Origin: Sorex araneus | Taxonomy: Eukaryota; Chordata; Mammalia; Eulipotyphla; Soricidae | NCBI RefSeq assembly: GCF_027595985.1 | Contig: NC_073312.1 | Span: forward strand, 5,472,928 to 5,536,927 | Length of the DNA: 64,000 nucleotides | Reading direction: 5' to 3' | Part shown: positions 22,250 to 33,489 of the stretch, one piece after another | Position numbering within the stretch: the first letter of the stretch is position 1 | Layout: every line of letters begins with the position of its first letter | Position numbers and translations under genes: made by a program | The notes under the pieces: generated by a model | The model's database searches: none | The model's input: the letters and a program-made list of their open reading frames with translations, nothing else | What the model was told of the DNA's origin: nothing

Positions 22250-23150
22250 AGCAACGCAAATGGGGACGCAAGGCCTGGGCGCCGCGGACTCGGGCGCTTG
22301 TGCACGGGCTGAGCTGGGGGGGCCCCGGGAGGAGTCTGGAGACCCCAGCTCTGGCCCGGGCACCCACGTGACGCCGAGACCCTTGCTGCCGCGGGCCCAG
22401 GCTTCCTGTCCCGACGTTTCCCGAGGAACAGGTGGCAGCCCCGCGCGAGGCCCGGCGCGGCTGCAGGTGCCCGGGGCGCCCGGGCCACGCGCCACCGTTT
22501 CCTTCCGCTCCGGCAGCCACGTGCCGGCCCGCAATCCGGCCCGCTCGGCCCAGAGTGATGCCAGCTGCCCAGCCGCAGTGCAGGGGCGGAGCGAGGCGGG
22601 CGTGCTCGCCTCCCGCTGCTCGGCGCTCCGATCCCTGCTCCGCCGAACGGCCGTCTCTCCGCGCCCAGCTCCGCGCCGCAACGGCCCCGCGGCGGGGCCA
22701 GGTTCGGGAGAGCTGAGCCGCGGGCTCTTTTCCCGGCCCGGGCGGCGCCGCCCCGCCTGCCGAGCACCCGGAGGCCGGAGGAGCCGGTGACAAAGGAACC
22801 AACTGGGTCGCACGACGCCCCGCGGCTTAGGACAAGCCCCCTAAGCGCGCCCGGAGCCGCTTCCCCCGCCCGACCCGCCGCGCCGCCTTTGTCCCGGTAC
22901 GCTCCGCTCCCCGGGCTGGCTCGGCTTCGGGCGTCAGCGGGGAGCTGGGAGCGGGTGCGGCTCCACCCCCTGCAGCCGCCGCCCAGCGGTACGCGGACCC
23001 CGAACTTCAGCCCCTGGGCCGGATCGCCCCCTGCACCGTCCACCCTTCTTCCAACCGACCCGCGGCTGCAGATTCCGGCGCCCACCGAGCAAGGGAGAAA
23101 CACCCCCCAGCGGGTTTGCACGCCGGAAGGTCGGGCCCAGCAAAAGTTAG
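22250..23150. other. CpG-rich block 3' of HMX2 without a recognised gene
   Basis: Dense CG dinucleotides over about 900 bases (for example gcgcgaggcccggcgcggct at 22442). Open frames on both strands overlap each other and encode only Arg/Ala/Pro/Gly-rich strings. It may be a gene-body CpG island of the HMX locus or the promoter of a non-coding RNA. Confidence 0.55.
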
Positions 23151-23165
23151 CAACGATGCTTAAAA

Positions 23166-23212
23166 CGGTTTATTATTATTAATTGTTATTATTATTATTA
23201 TTATTATTATTT
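23166..23212. repeat. TTA microsatellite
   Basis: About 12 imperfect TTA/ATT units, within the probable distal HMX2 3' UTR. It also contains a minus-strand AATAAA. Confidence 0.9.
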
Positions 23213-23659
23213 CCTCTTTAAAAATATTTACAGATCTGACATCTGCCCCTGGCCCCTTTCGTCCCTTACCCATCCTCAGGACGGAGGGAAAACGAAAGAG
23301 GCGTCGAGGTCAGTGTCCAGAGTCCCTAGGGGCGGGCTCGGCCGCCAGGGTGCATGTACATATGTACAGGTGTGTGTCTCTGGGGAGAGAAGCGCCCCCG
23401 ACTAGGTCGGCGTTTTATTGATGCCCCCCTCCCTTCCTCGGCAACGCTGACCGGGCCAGACCTCTCTGCCCCCTCCCCAGAACACCCTCTGCCAATAGAG
23501 TCACCCCGTCCAGGTGTAGGGTGCTGGGGGGTTGGCAAGCGGGCTCTGCGGGCCGAGGACCGCCAGGAAGTGCCCCAAAGCGGCCCACCCGAGGCGGGAC
23601 GGAGGCCTGCGCTAGCAGTGTATGGACACACATGGTGTATTGCTTCCTCTGGCGCCGGC
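23200..23659 (-). other. HMX2: HMX2 3' UTR
   Basis: Minus-strand AATAAA is at about 23417-23412 (in ATCAATAAAACG) and again near 23174-23169. Either could end the transcript; not resolved. Confidence 0.55.
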
Positions 23660-24213
23660 TCAGTAGTCCAGCTTGTTGTAGAGGTTGTAGAGCGGTAAGG
23701 CCGAGAAGTTACTGCCCGGGTAGTAGAGCGGCGCGGGGAAGGCGAGCGAGCGCGGCACGGGCACGCGCAGGAGCGAGCTGTCCCGGAACACCAGCGGCAT
23801 GCCCACGAGAGTCTGCGCCGAGGCGTGCGCGATGTTGGCCGCCTCCAGCTCGGCCGACAGCTGCCGCTTCCACTTGTTGCGGCGGTTCTGGAACCAAGTC
23901 TTGACCTGCGTCTCGGTGAGCTGCAGGCTGGAGGCCAGGCAGGCGCGCTCCGAGCTGCTCAGGTAGCGCTTCATGTCGAAGGTGGACTCGAGCTGGTACA
24001 CCTGGCTGCGCGAGAAGACCGTGCGCGTCTTCTTCTTGGCGGCGCCCGCCTGCCGCTCGGCGCCGCCGTCCCGCGGCCGCTCGGGTCCCGGCGAAGGCGA
24101 GCCCGCGGGCAGGAGCCTCTCCTTTTCCTCCTTAAAGTCCGGGTGCGCGGGCGAAAGGAAGGGCGCGCGCTCCGAGCTCGCCGGCCCCGCGCCTCCGCCG
24201 CCCTTGGGGGTAC
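23660..24213 (-). CDS. HMX2: HMX2 exon 2 coding part with homeodomain
   Basis: Acceptor ..CTTCCCAG at 24215-24214. The exon carries the linker, the whole homeodomain and the tail, with the TGA at 23662-23660. Confidence 0.96.
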
Positions 24214-25380
24214 CTGGGAAGTGAGAACAGACGGGAAGGCCGTGGAGTTGGGGGACCTGGCGGACCCCCTCCTCCAGCTCTCTGAAAGTTGGCAGGCGCC
24301 GCCGCGGTGGTCCGAACGCCCCTTCCTCTTCTCCCTCTCGCAGGCACTGACGGATCAGCACCCTGGCTTTTGAAAAGCAGTAGGAGAGGGAGCCCTGGCC
24401 GGAGTCTGGGGGTCTCCACGCCCCCCCAGAGTCCTGAAAGGATCAGTGGCAAGAAGGTGAGGTTTGCGGGGCAGTCTAGCATCGTTTCTGAAGGCGATCT
24501 TTTGCCTGATAAGGGCGGCGCTGGAAGTGTCCCCCGCGCACAGGCCTTGTCGGGAACCCACCGCTGAGGACCAGCGGGGCTGGCCTGGATCAGATGTTGT
24601 GAAGAGGAAGCGTCTCTGAAAGGCACCATTGTCAATCATCGTGGAGTGCTAATCATTCTGAGCAGGAGGAGGAGGAGGAGGAGGAGGAGGAGGAGGAGGA
24701 GGAGGAGGAGGAGGAGGAGAGGGAGAGGAATGGAGAGAGAGGAAGAGAGAGAGAAAAGACGCAGAGAGATCCAGCAGAGACAGTCAGCCGTTCAGACCGC
24801 TTCCAGACCTCGTGTTCGGGGAGTATCCCAAGTGCAAAGGGGACGTTGACGGCAGAGCCACGCGTGCGGGCCTGTGTCCAGCCCGCTGTGGTCACTCTCC
24901 CTCCGACCCCACCTTTCCCAAGCCCGCGCGCGGGGACGGCTCTGCCTTCCCGGCCTCCTCCCGAGCGCCTGGCGGCAGGGGCGACAGCCGCTCGCGGGCC
25001 CCCTCTGTCGCCTACGGACTCCGGGCGCCCCGGTCGGGCCGGGAGCGGGTCCGGGCGCGCGTCCCTCCCCGAGAGCTAGCTCGCGGCCGAGCGGGCGGCG
25101 TGCGGTCCTTACCCAGGCAAGGAAAGGGGATGGGGGGGTGGTGCTTGGGGCCCGGTTCCTTGGGACCGTGCGGGTCTGGGCAGAAGCAGGCGGGCGCTTT
25201 CCAGCCGTCGTCCGGCTCCTCCTCCTCCGAGGACACGGACAGGCTGCGCTTCCTGGCCGGCCAGCCGGAGGGGTCCCGTGGCGCCTCCGAGGGGCCCCCG
25301 CCCAGGATGGACTGAATGGTGAAGCTGGAGACGCCGCCCGCCGCCGGACACCCCTTGCCCGCATCTTCCTTGCTGCCCAT
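23660..25380 (-). CDS. HMX2: HMX2 homeobox transcription factor (two exons, 273 aa)
   Basis: NKL-class homeodomain factor of the HMX/NKX5 family, required in mammals for vestibular inner-ear and hypothalamic development; nuclear DNA binding. Coding exons 25113-25380 (268 bases) and 23660-24213 (554 bases) join at a split Gly90 codon across an 899-base GT..AG intron, total 273 codons plus TGA. The N-terminus [20 protein letters not shown] leads into an FTIQSIL motif (about residues 20-26) like the eh1-type repressor motif. An acidic SEEEE patch follows at 51-55. The homeodomain spans residues 149-208 and ends [13 protein letters not shown], with Thr at homeodomain position 47. The C-terminal tail ends YNLYNKLDY. 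Start ATG has A at -3 and G at +4. Length equals the human protein as I recall it. No disruption. HMX3 lies about 9.6 kb upstream on the same strand. Confidence 0.97.
24660..24722 (+). repeat. GGA trinucleotide repeat in HMX2 intron
   Basis: About 19 units of gga/gag, followed by 60 more purine-rich bases. The HMX2 sense strand is therefore a (TCC)n polypyrimidine run. Confidence 0.95.
25113..25380 (-). CDS. HMX2: HMX2 exon 1 coding part (residues 1-90)
   Basis: From the ATG at 25380-25378 to CTG G|GTAAGG. Encodes the repressor-like [10 protein letters not shown] motif and the acidic region. Confidence 0.95.
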
Positions 25381-25676
25381 CCTGGGTTCATAAGAAATCG
25401 GAGGAAACCAAGAACTCCCTTTAGAGACGATCTGGGTGGAAGGTGGTGCCGACAGGCGGGCGCGGGGGAGGAGAGGGGAGGGGAGGGGGCTCGGGGGGAG
25501 GGGGCGGCAGAGCCGGCGAGGCGTTCCCTCGGCGCGGGGCGCACGCGGGCACCGGACGCCGGCGCCCAGGTCCCTGCCCGCCAGGTTCTGGGTGCGCCCA
25601 CCCAGCCCCGGCGCGAATGCCCCTCGCCGGCCCGCCGGCTCGCGGAGTCTCGGCGGCGCGGAGGTGGCGCGGCCTC

Positions 25677-25708
25677 ATTTGCATAGAGGTTACCGGGACG
25701 CGGCCAAT
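25677..25708. promoter_or_regulatory. HMX2 upstream octamer and CCAAT box
   Basis: ATTTGCAT, a perfect POU octamer, at 25677-25684 and CCAAT at 25704-25708, about 300-330 bases upstream of the HMX2 ATG in a CpG-rich region. POU factors act in inner ear and neural tissue, so the pairing is plausible but untested. Confidence 0.5.
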
Positions 25709-27019
25709 CGCAGCGCCGCCGAGCGGCCCCGGAAAATTTCAAAAAGCCCCGACCGGGCCGGCGGCGTCCGTGCGCCCCGGAGAGCGGCCGCGGCCTCCCG
25801 GGCATCCGGGCCGGCCCAGCAGGGTCACCCGGGGCGTCGCTGCGACGGCTCGGCCCGCTCGGACCCCAGCCCTCTCGAGGCGGGCGACAACCGGAGAGGG
25901 TGACGCCTCCCTCGGGCCGGACCTTGCACCCTCCCCCAGGCGGCCCGGGCTCTTCCACGACCCCGCAATACCCCTCCGCCCCCCCCCCCGTCTCAGCCTC
26001 CTCCTGCGCTGGTACCCGTCACCCCCAACCGCTGCGCCCCGCGCAGGAGGAAGGGGTGCAGGGGTGCGGGCGCCTAGGAGGAAATGTACTTCGGCTGCAG
26101 CCCGGGGAATGAACAACTTCTGCCCTCCCTTTCCCACACATCGCCCCCCGATTCTGTCCCAAGCCCATCTGGTTACCTGCTAGGTTGCGGGGTGGGGAGA
26201 GGGGGGCTGGAGCTCTAGCTCTTGTTTGAAGCTATCCAGGTTCGGGTCCCAGCCCCACCACTTACATACAGGCTCTGAAAATTTAGACCCCTCCGGTCCC
26301 AGTGCGGCCTCCCGGCCCTCTAACTGGCAGGAGCTCATTAGCACCCACCCCCAGCAACCAAGCACTTCTCAGCACCCACCGTCGGCACCCACGCACCCAC
26401 GCACGCCTCTCGTCTGAAGGTTTGCCTTAGGCAGCGGTGGAAAGGCTCCTGCAAGCTTGCAAGAGTGGAGCACTCCTAGTTAGAGATTTTGCTAACGTTG
26501 CTTTTTGTTATTTGTGGGGGGGAACAAGAGAGGGGGGACGGGGTTGTAAAATTTTGGGTTAAAAAATTGGTTATAGATTTTATTTAGAAAGAGAAGCACG
26601 TCAGGAAAGGGAAAAGGGGGTAAGAATGGACTCGTGGCTTTAGAATCGGCAGAAGTTGATCCAAATCTCTAAAAGGTTCCCAGCCTCAGTTTCCCTTTCT
26701 AACACGGCGGGGGAAACACCTCGCAGAGCTGTAAGAGCCCTGTCAGACCTCAGTCCCTCCCTTGTCCTGGGGCTCCCTCCCTCCCCCTTTAATTTCCGCA
26801 TCGCTTTCCCTCGATCTAGCCGCCCCCACCCCCGCCCCAGCTCAAGCAAACCAGTTGGGGCCCCCCCGGAGCTCTGAGGAAAGAAAGAGGGATCAGGGCT
26901 GAGGGTGCTGCTCACCCCTGGAGGCTCGAAGCCCGGGTTGGGGTGTCGCCCGAAGGCAGCCCAGGGCGAGAGGCGGCTGGGGCCCGCGCCCCCCGTTCCA
27001 GGCGCTGCGCCGTGCCGGT

Positions 27020-27380
27020 GCGCCGCGCCCGGGTTCCTGAGCAAAGCGCTTATAATATCATTAGCCGCGGCGGGTGACCGGCTGCAGCCCTGCCCGAGGC
27101 CGAGCCGCTCCCTACTTAACTCCTCCAAGGCCTCGTTAATGGGCTAATTGATTAGGAGTCGGCGGCGCGGGCAGGGCCGGGGCAGGAGACGGGGCGGGGG
27201 GCCGGGGTGCGCGCCGGGGCCCGGGAGGCCGGCGAGGGGCAGGTGCCGGCCTCCGTCACCGCATTAACCTCTTCAGGGCTCGGCGGCGGGGTCGAGACAC
27301 ATTACAAATGGTCAGCTTTAATCTTGGTGTCAGCTCATTAACCCGGAAGGACCCGGCGCTGAAATACAATTTGTGCGTCC
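27020..27380. promoter_or_regulatory. Candidate enhancer island with a homeodomain P2 dimer site
   Basis: Contains cgcttataatatcattagcc, ctcgttaatgggctaattga and agctcattaacccggaagga. The core TAATTGATTA at 27145-27154 is a TAAT(2)ATTA palindrome of the paired-type P2 class. AT-rich islands inside CpG-rich DNA beside homeobox genes are commonly conserved enhancers. Confidence 0.45.
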
Positions 27381-28528
27381 TGGGCGCGGCGGCTGCGCAG
27401 GCTCTGGGCCCCGTCGCAGCCCGTCGAGCGCCGTCCCGCCCGGTTCCGGCGGCAGGAAAAGCCCACCCCCCCCCACACACACCCCTAACGCCGCCCCGCC
27501 TCTCCGGCCACGCCCAGCGCCCCCAGCACCCCAAATCGCCTAGCCCGGAGCTCAGTGCCCTGCACCCCGCTGGCACGGACGGGCGGGGGCGGGAAGCGTT
27601 GGTTGGAGCCTTCAGAGGCTGTAAATACTTCGTGTCCGCAGCCAGAAACGCTGGGAAAGTCTTCACGCTCCACCTGAACCTTCCCACCAAAACGCGCGGG
27701 CCCGGTCTCTGCCCCCTCCGCGTACAGGCGTGGAAACTGAGGCTTAGAAATCAAAGCGGCCAATGCAGGCTGAGCCGGCAGGAGAGAAGCCGAGGCCGGC
27801 CAGGCCGTTCACTCCAGCCCCCTGCGAGCCCAGGGAGGGGCGGAGCAAGCTGTGCCGGGAGTTGGGCGGGGGCGGCGGGGAGCCGGGTGCTCGAGGACTC
27901 GGCCTGAGGATGTGTTCTTGGGGAACAGGGTCCCCCGGGAGCGGCTTCAGCTGCGCAGGGACCAAGCCTGGCTAGCGCCTAGGACCAGCGCGGGGCGGGC
28001 GGGGAACCCGCAGCCTCAGCTAAGCAACCAGCAGCTTGGGGGTGTCGCGCACTCTCCTCCCCGCCCGTTCCTGTTGGGAAAGTGGGAAGGATCCCCCCCA
28101 CGCCCCACTCTCGCGGGCCGCCCCGTCTGCTTGCTGCAGGTGCGCCCCGAGGAGTCCTGAGCGGCCTCCTCCACCCACAGTCCTGCAGACACGTGCTCAC
28201 ACAGGTGAGTCCACGCTGCAGCACACACAGGTGCCCACAGACACCACACTGAAGTGGGGAGGAGGGCGCTGACCCCCATCCTGCAACCCCTGCTCTCCTT
28301 TTCTTCCCAGCACCAAAGGCCATCATGAAGGGCCAGGACTGGAGCTACTTGACCTCCTTTTATGCCATCCTGGGGTTTCGCCCGCCTTTGTCCAGAGCAC
28401 TGACCCCTGAACCCTATCTTGAGGTCCAGTGCGGCTGCCAAGCACAGTCCTGGAACCCTCAGTGCTAGGAACCAGCACACAGAGGCGCCTGGTCTCTGCC
28501 CTTAAGGCTGGCAATCCTTCAGCTCAGT

Positions 28529-28560
28529 CACACACACACCACACACACACACACACACAC

Positions 28561-28617
<57 letters not shown>
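28529..28617. repeat. CA dinucleotide microsatellite
   Basis: About 40 CA units with two small interruptions. Confidence 0.97.
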
Positions 28618-28620
<3 letters not shown>

Positions 28621-28707
28621 CTCTGATGGCTCCGCCTCTCTACTCCAGGCTGGGATACAGGACTGCCCCCAGGACAGCCCCTGCGTACTTTGAGGTAGCA
28701 CCTGCCC

Positions 28708-28724
28708 CCCCCCCCCCCCCCGCA
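28708..28724. repeat. Poly-C run
   Basis: About 16 consecutive C residues. Confidence 0.9.
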
Positions 28725-28739
28725 GGCACACACCTCCAA

Positions 28740-29560
28740 AGAATGATCAACTTCCCGAGACTAAAAGGACGCTTAAAGTTTAGGTCTGCAGATTATGCCA
28801 CTGCTCCGTACTAAAGCGGCCCCGAGCAAACTTGCCGAGGAGTCTAATAAAAATTGATCCTCACTGCCGGGTAGCGGTCGGGAAATAGGCTGGCCGAGCC
28901 GGGGAATGGTGGAAGAAGGCTCCCTCCGAAATGACAGATGAAGTCATAAACAAGTTTGATCTTGGAATCAAGCTTCGATAAATATTAAACACAGCCTCCC
29001 CCCCACCCTTATGCGAGTGGATTATGATATATGGCGCGTCCAAACTTTAAAATAAGGAAATACCAGAGAAAATGATCTCAATAAATTTTCTAAGTATAAA
29101 CGTTGATTATGTTTCGATTTTCATTCAAGGGCTTCTGCTGTTCGTTCTTTGGTGCAAATGACATCTTGCAATAGGCTTTTGGGGGAAAGGGCTCCCTCTT
29201 TGAAAAAGAGCGCCCCAGAGGTGTACAATTTATGTAATCTGCAGCTGGAAAATGAATCGTGTAATTTATTGGAAAACAGAAAGTCCTGAAGATTGGATCA
29301 GCATAGACGAGTCCCGACACCCCTCCCCCATCCATCAAGTTCCAATTAACAGCCTAACCAGAGAGCTTTAATGGGTTTCCAATCTAGTGGCCTGATAGAC
29401 TCATCAATTCCTCTGGGAGAAATTAAGAAAATCGACCGCCCCTTGGCGACGCAGTGTCATTCCTTTCTGCAACTATATGTCAAATTAAAAACACAATTAA
29501 AATTTAAACTGTTTCAATCAAAGGGTGCCCTGCAACCTATGTTTCACTTAATAGAACTTT
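28740..29560. promoter_or_regulatory. Candidate enhancer island between HMX2 and HMX3
   Basis: AT-rich unique sequence with ctaataaaaattgatcctca near 28843, gcgagtggattatgatatat near 29014 and caattaaaatttaaactgtt near 29493. No open frame of note and no repeat. Function is inferred only from composition and position. Confidence 0.4.
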
Positions 29561-29767
29561 GATGAAAACCTGATGCTTTGCACTCCATCACCGAGGGGGG
29601 CCCGAGTGTGAAGGCGCTCGTGGGAGAAGGGGATTCTTTCTATTTCTTTAAGATATTACCTCTGGCCTGGCGGGGCAGGTGACATCCCCTCGGCCACTCC
29701 TTGACTCAAGGATGAGCCCAGGCGCCCGCATCTGCCTCTCTTCCTTGCTCCCCTCCTCTCTCTGTCT

Positions 29768-29780
29768 CCACCAGAGGGGA
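29768..29780 (+). promoter_or_regulatory. CTCF-like motif
   Basis: CCACCAGAGGGGA matches the CCASYAGRKGGC core except for one base. Confidence 0.3.
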
Positions 29781-31999
29781 CCCTGGGGAGGCTCTGCAGC
29801 CGGGAAGGAAGGGGCTGAGGGCTTTGGACCTTGGCGCAGCAGCCCAGGAAGCGACCTGCATAGTGCCAGCAAGGGAGCACCAGTGGGGATGCAGGCGGAC
29901 CCCAGGAGTCCGGTGGGTGCTGTTCTCCCAGATTGCCTGCCTCTCTAGCGGAGCACGGCCTGATCCTGGGGACAGAGGGGAAGAGACCCCAGGAGGATCA
30001 ATAAACCCGGCAGGGAGAGGTGCGGGGGAGGGGGTCCGTCAGGGGCACTGGAGACCCCATTTCACAGAAACTGCCTTTCTGCATTGGCTTAGGTGGCCAG
30101 GGTATTTCTGAGGGAGGGGCACGCTGGGAAGAGAAGCCCCCCCCCCCAGCCAGCAGAGCGGCAAGTCAGAGACCATCTAGTTATCTCCTTCCTCTCTCCC
30201 CGGCCCCAACTGCGTGTGGGGCCAGTGGCCCCTGGCCCTTGGGCGCAGATGGACGTGCCGCCCTCCAGGCACGCACATTTGCATACGCACCCAGGCCAGC
30301 TGGGGGCTGGGGGGCACCCGAAAGCCAGGGAAGTTGGCGGCCAGGCGGGTGGCAGGAGGGGCCATGTGCACGCGCCAGGGTGGGCTGCGTCCCCTGGCCC
30401 TGCCAGGCTGCGCGCGTCACACCCCACGGCTGGGATTTCTCTGGCGTTTCCGTTTCCTTCGCCCTCACCTGGCTGCGTCAGCCAAGGAGTCTTTCGGGGG
30501 CCACTTCTCCGAACCCCACTTTAGGGCCACTTGCGGGGACGAGGCCTCGCCCTATGCATTCCAGGGTGTAGCCAACCCGGCGAGGTGGGGCCCAAGCCGG
30601 CTGCAGCCAGGGCGGCCCCCAGCCTCGAGGGGCGCTCAGGAGCCCCAGGAGCGAGGAGGGGTGGAAGTTGGGGCGTGTGGCCCCCCAGACGCAGGGCTTT
30701 CGCTCAGGTCCCCGAGGCTGCCCCTCTGAGCCCCACTGTTCTGACCCCACCCCTCGAGGGCGAACCCCAACCAACCTCGCCTTGGTGCGCGCCCGGAGAG
30801 GGGAGCGCGCTGGGTTCTCGGCCCCGCGGCCCCGCTTCTGCCGCTGCCCGCGTGGTGTCCTGGCCCGAATGCGCGGTGGCGTGGCGGGGGCCAGTTTATA
30901 TCTGTCCTGCTGCTGTTTGCGGTACACACACGCACTCTATTTAGTACCAAATAAAAGAAATACATCTGTGTTGTCAACGGCAACAGCCACCCCGTCTCCG
31001 CGGCCTCCCAGGGTCCAGGCGCTCCCTGGGGTGTCAGAGCCGCTCCCAGTGAGGTTTCAGCCCCCAAGAGTCTGGGGGTCCGCCACGCGGGTGGGGCGCT
31101 GGGCTGCAGCGGGCTGTCAGTTCCCGGTGGCTAATGAGGAGGGGGTGGGAAGCACCCCTGCCCAAAAGAGAAGAGAGGGTTGCTTGGGAAGAGAAGGAGA
31201 GCCGCCCTTGCTGCCTGCCCAGTCCTTTCTAGAAGGTTCTTCTCAGCTTGCCTTAGCCTGAGGCCATCCGAGAAAAGCAGCTGTCCAGGGTCACCTCCAA
31301 CAAGATGTGCCTGCATCTGTAATAAGGGCCACTGTGAGGCTAAACACGTAGGCAAAGGTAGGTGGGGGCACAGGGTGGGGGTCTGGAGGCAGCCCTGGGG
31401 TCAGGAGCCCTCCCTGAGGTGGGAGCCGCTGACCTGTGTGTGCACACACGTTTGCACGGGGCTGCGGGCAGGCACCGAGCCAGGGGCGGCATTTGCATGG
31501 ACTTGAAGATTAATTGAAGGAGCCTGGGAATAAACTGGTACAGGCAGCTCTGCTCTCCCAGGCTAGAGACCGAGCTGGAAGCACCCCATTCTCTCCCCGC
31601 CCCCTGCCCCCTCCAGCGTGGGTCCCTGCTAAAGGGGGTGGGCAGGATGGGGGAGGAGATGATGACCCCAGCCAGTCTCACCCTCTGATTTCTTAGCCCA
31701 CCGTCCTGGGACTCACCTGCAGGGGCAGGCGCGCCGCAGGGTTCAGCCCACATCACACCTGCGGTTCTTCTCTGCCATGAGAAACCCCATGACCCCTGCC
31801 CCAGAGAAGGGGACCAGCAGGTTCCCGGCAGCGCCACCGCGGCTGCCTCCCCTCATTAAGTCTCCAGGGAGGGACACTCTGCCCAGGGTCACGGGGCTCC
31901 ACAGAGAAAGGACAGGGACAGAGTGGGAAGCAAGACAAAGAATAAACTGTGAGCGGAGAACCAGTTATTTCTCGACTTTGTAAAGACCGGGTCAGTTGA

Positions 32000-32340
32000 G
32001 AACCGTTTTCTAGAATCCAAACACAAATAAAGAAGTATTTTCTTGGTGTTTGATAACATTGCGGCCGGGCTGTAAAATCAGGGATGTGTTTGCTATTGCA
32101 ACATTATTTTTAATGAGCTGTTATTGGCCTCTCCCGCGGCCAGTATTGGCAACAGTAAACGGCATCACCGTGTTGCAGGTAACACCAGGAACAACATATT
32201 TTGACCCGGAATTTCTGTTTATTTTTCATTCGTGCCATATGCCCTCGTTTTTATTCCAAACCAGGGGGATATAAAGGGAAATCTATCTTCGCTAAGGTCC
32301 AGGCTAAAAATCTCGCCATAAATACGCATGCCCGTTTAGT
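32000..32340. promoter_or_regulatory. Candidate enhancer island near the HMX3 3' side
   Basis: AT-rich unique sequence, with ttgcaacattatttttaatg near 32096, ggcctctcccgcggccagta, and gtgttgcaggtaacaccagg near 32170, which resembles an RFX X-box half-site pair. Confidence 0.4.
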
Positions 32341-32627
32341 CGGGGGGCGGTTTCCCATCAGGAGGAAACGGTGCTGGGCGCGCTGGTCAGAGCAGAATCA
32401 GTGGTGTCCGAGGGTGTGCGGATACCAGCAGAGCGCGCCTGCCAGAGGGACCGAGAGCACGCGCGTCCCCAGCGGAGATGCCCAGCACTGTTCACCCCGC
32501 GCCGAGCTGCACCTCGTCTCCCCGCTACAGCGCTGCCCCGGATCCCAGCTGCCCTGCCAGGAGCTGGGCACGCGTAGCCCCCGGACTCTAAGTCAGGTCG
32601 CCCCGCTGCGCCAGCAAGGGTTGTGCA

Positions 32628-32639
32628 GCCCTCTGCTGG
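32628..32639 (-). promoter_or_regulatory. CTCF core motif
   Basis: GCCCTCTGCTGG is a perfect match to the reverse-strand core GCCMYCTRSTGG, between HMX2 and HMX3. Confidence 0.4.
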
Positions 32640-33489
32640 CCCGGCTGTCCGGCACGTTCTAAGCCGCTCTAGGCACAAGCCTTTGGGTGAGCCGCCCACC
32701 AGGGGTGCCCAGTGCCCAGCAGGTGCAGGGGGATCCCCAGAGCTGCGCTTTGTGGCACGGGTGGGGTGCAGCCGGGCACCAGCGGCCGGAATCGGGCACC
32801 TCCAGAAGGGATGCCAGGTGTTTTGTGTGGCGGCTGCTGCAGGCAGGACGTCTCGGTTGGTTGGTGCTTGACACGCCAGCCAGGACCGTGTCCACCCTCG
32901 TCCTGCTCAACCAGAGCCAGCATTCCTCCAGAGCTGGGGAAACCTCCAGGGTTGGAGATGGCCACTTCCTCCCGGGGACTGACCAACCGACCGACCCGCC
33001 GCTTGCCTCTCGCAGTTGGAAGTCTGGATTGGCCGAAGCTCAAGTCTAACTCCCCCCTCCCACCCCAGCCCTTCCCGGGCCTCACACTCACCCTCCACCC
33101 TGGAGGCAGCCCGAACACAGAAGGCTCCAGACTTGCTTCCCCAGGGCCAGGGTGCACTGGCCGGAAGCTCAGGGCTCCTGTCCGCAGGGTGCCCCGCCGG
33201 GCTCCAGCCCTGCCCCGGCTGCCGGCGGGCTCAGTTCGGGCGAAGGAGATGACTTCCTTTCGCAGCCCGCCAGCCCAGCCTTCTCCCCGGTGCGGCTGGC
33301 CCCGCAGGCCGCCCCAGATCCAGAGAGAGGAGGGCCCTGGGCGCAAACAAAGCCACCCTGTCCCCGCGAAGGGCCCATAGGGCCTCGGGATGGGGCACCC
33401 AGGTCCCCGGCGGCAGAAGAAATTCCCAGACACCTGCTCTGGGAAAACCATCCGGCGCTCTTCACTCCGGGCACACCAAACGCTCCAAT

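Larger units (their letters stand above)
25710..33480. other. HMX2-HMX3 interval; no further gene
   Basis: GC-rich stretches alternate with AT-rich unique islands at about 26990-27380, 28740-29560 and 32000-32340. No coding exon with a recognisable product, and no SINE. Simple repeats are limited to a CA tract and a C-run. Confidence 0.65.
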
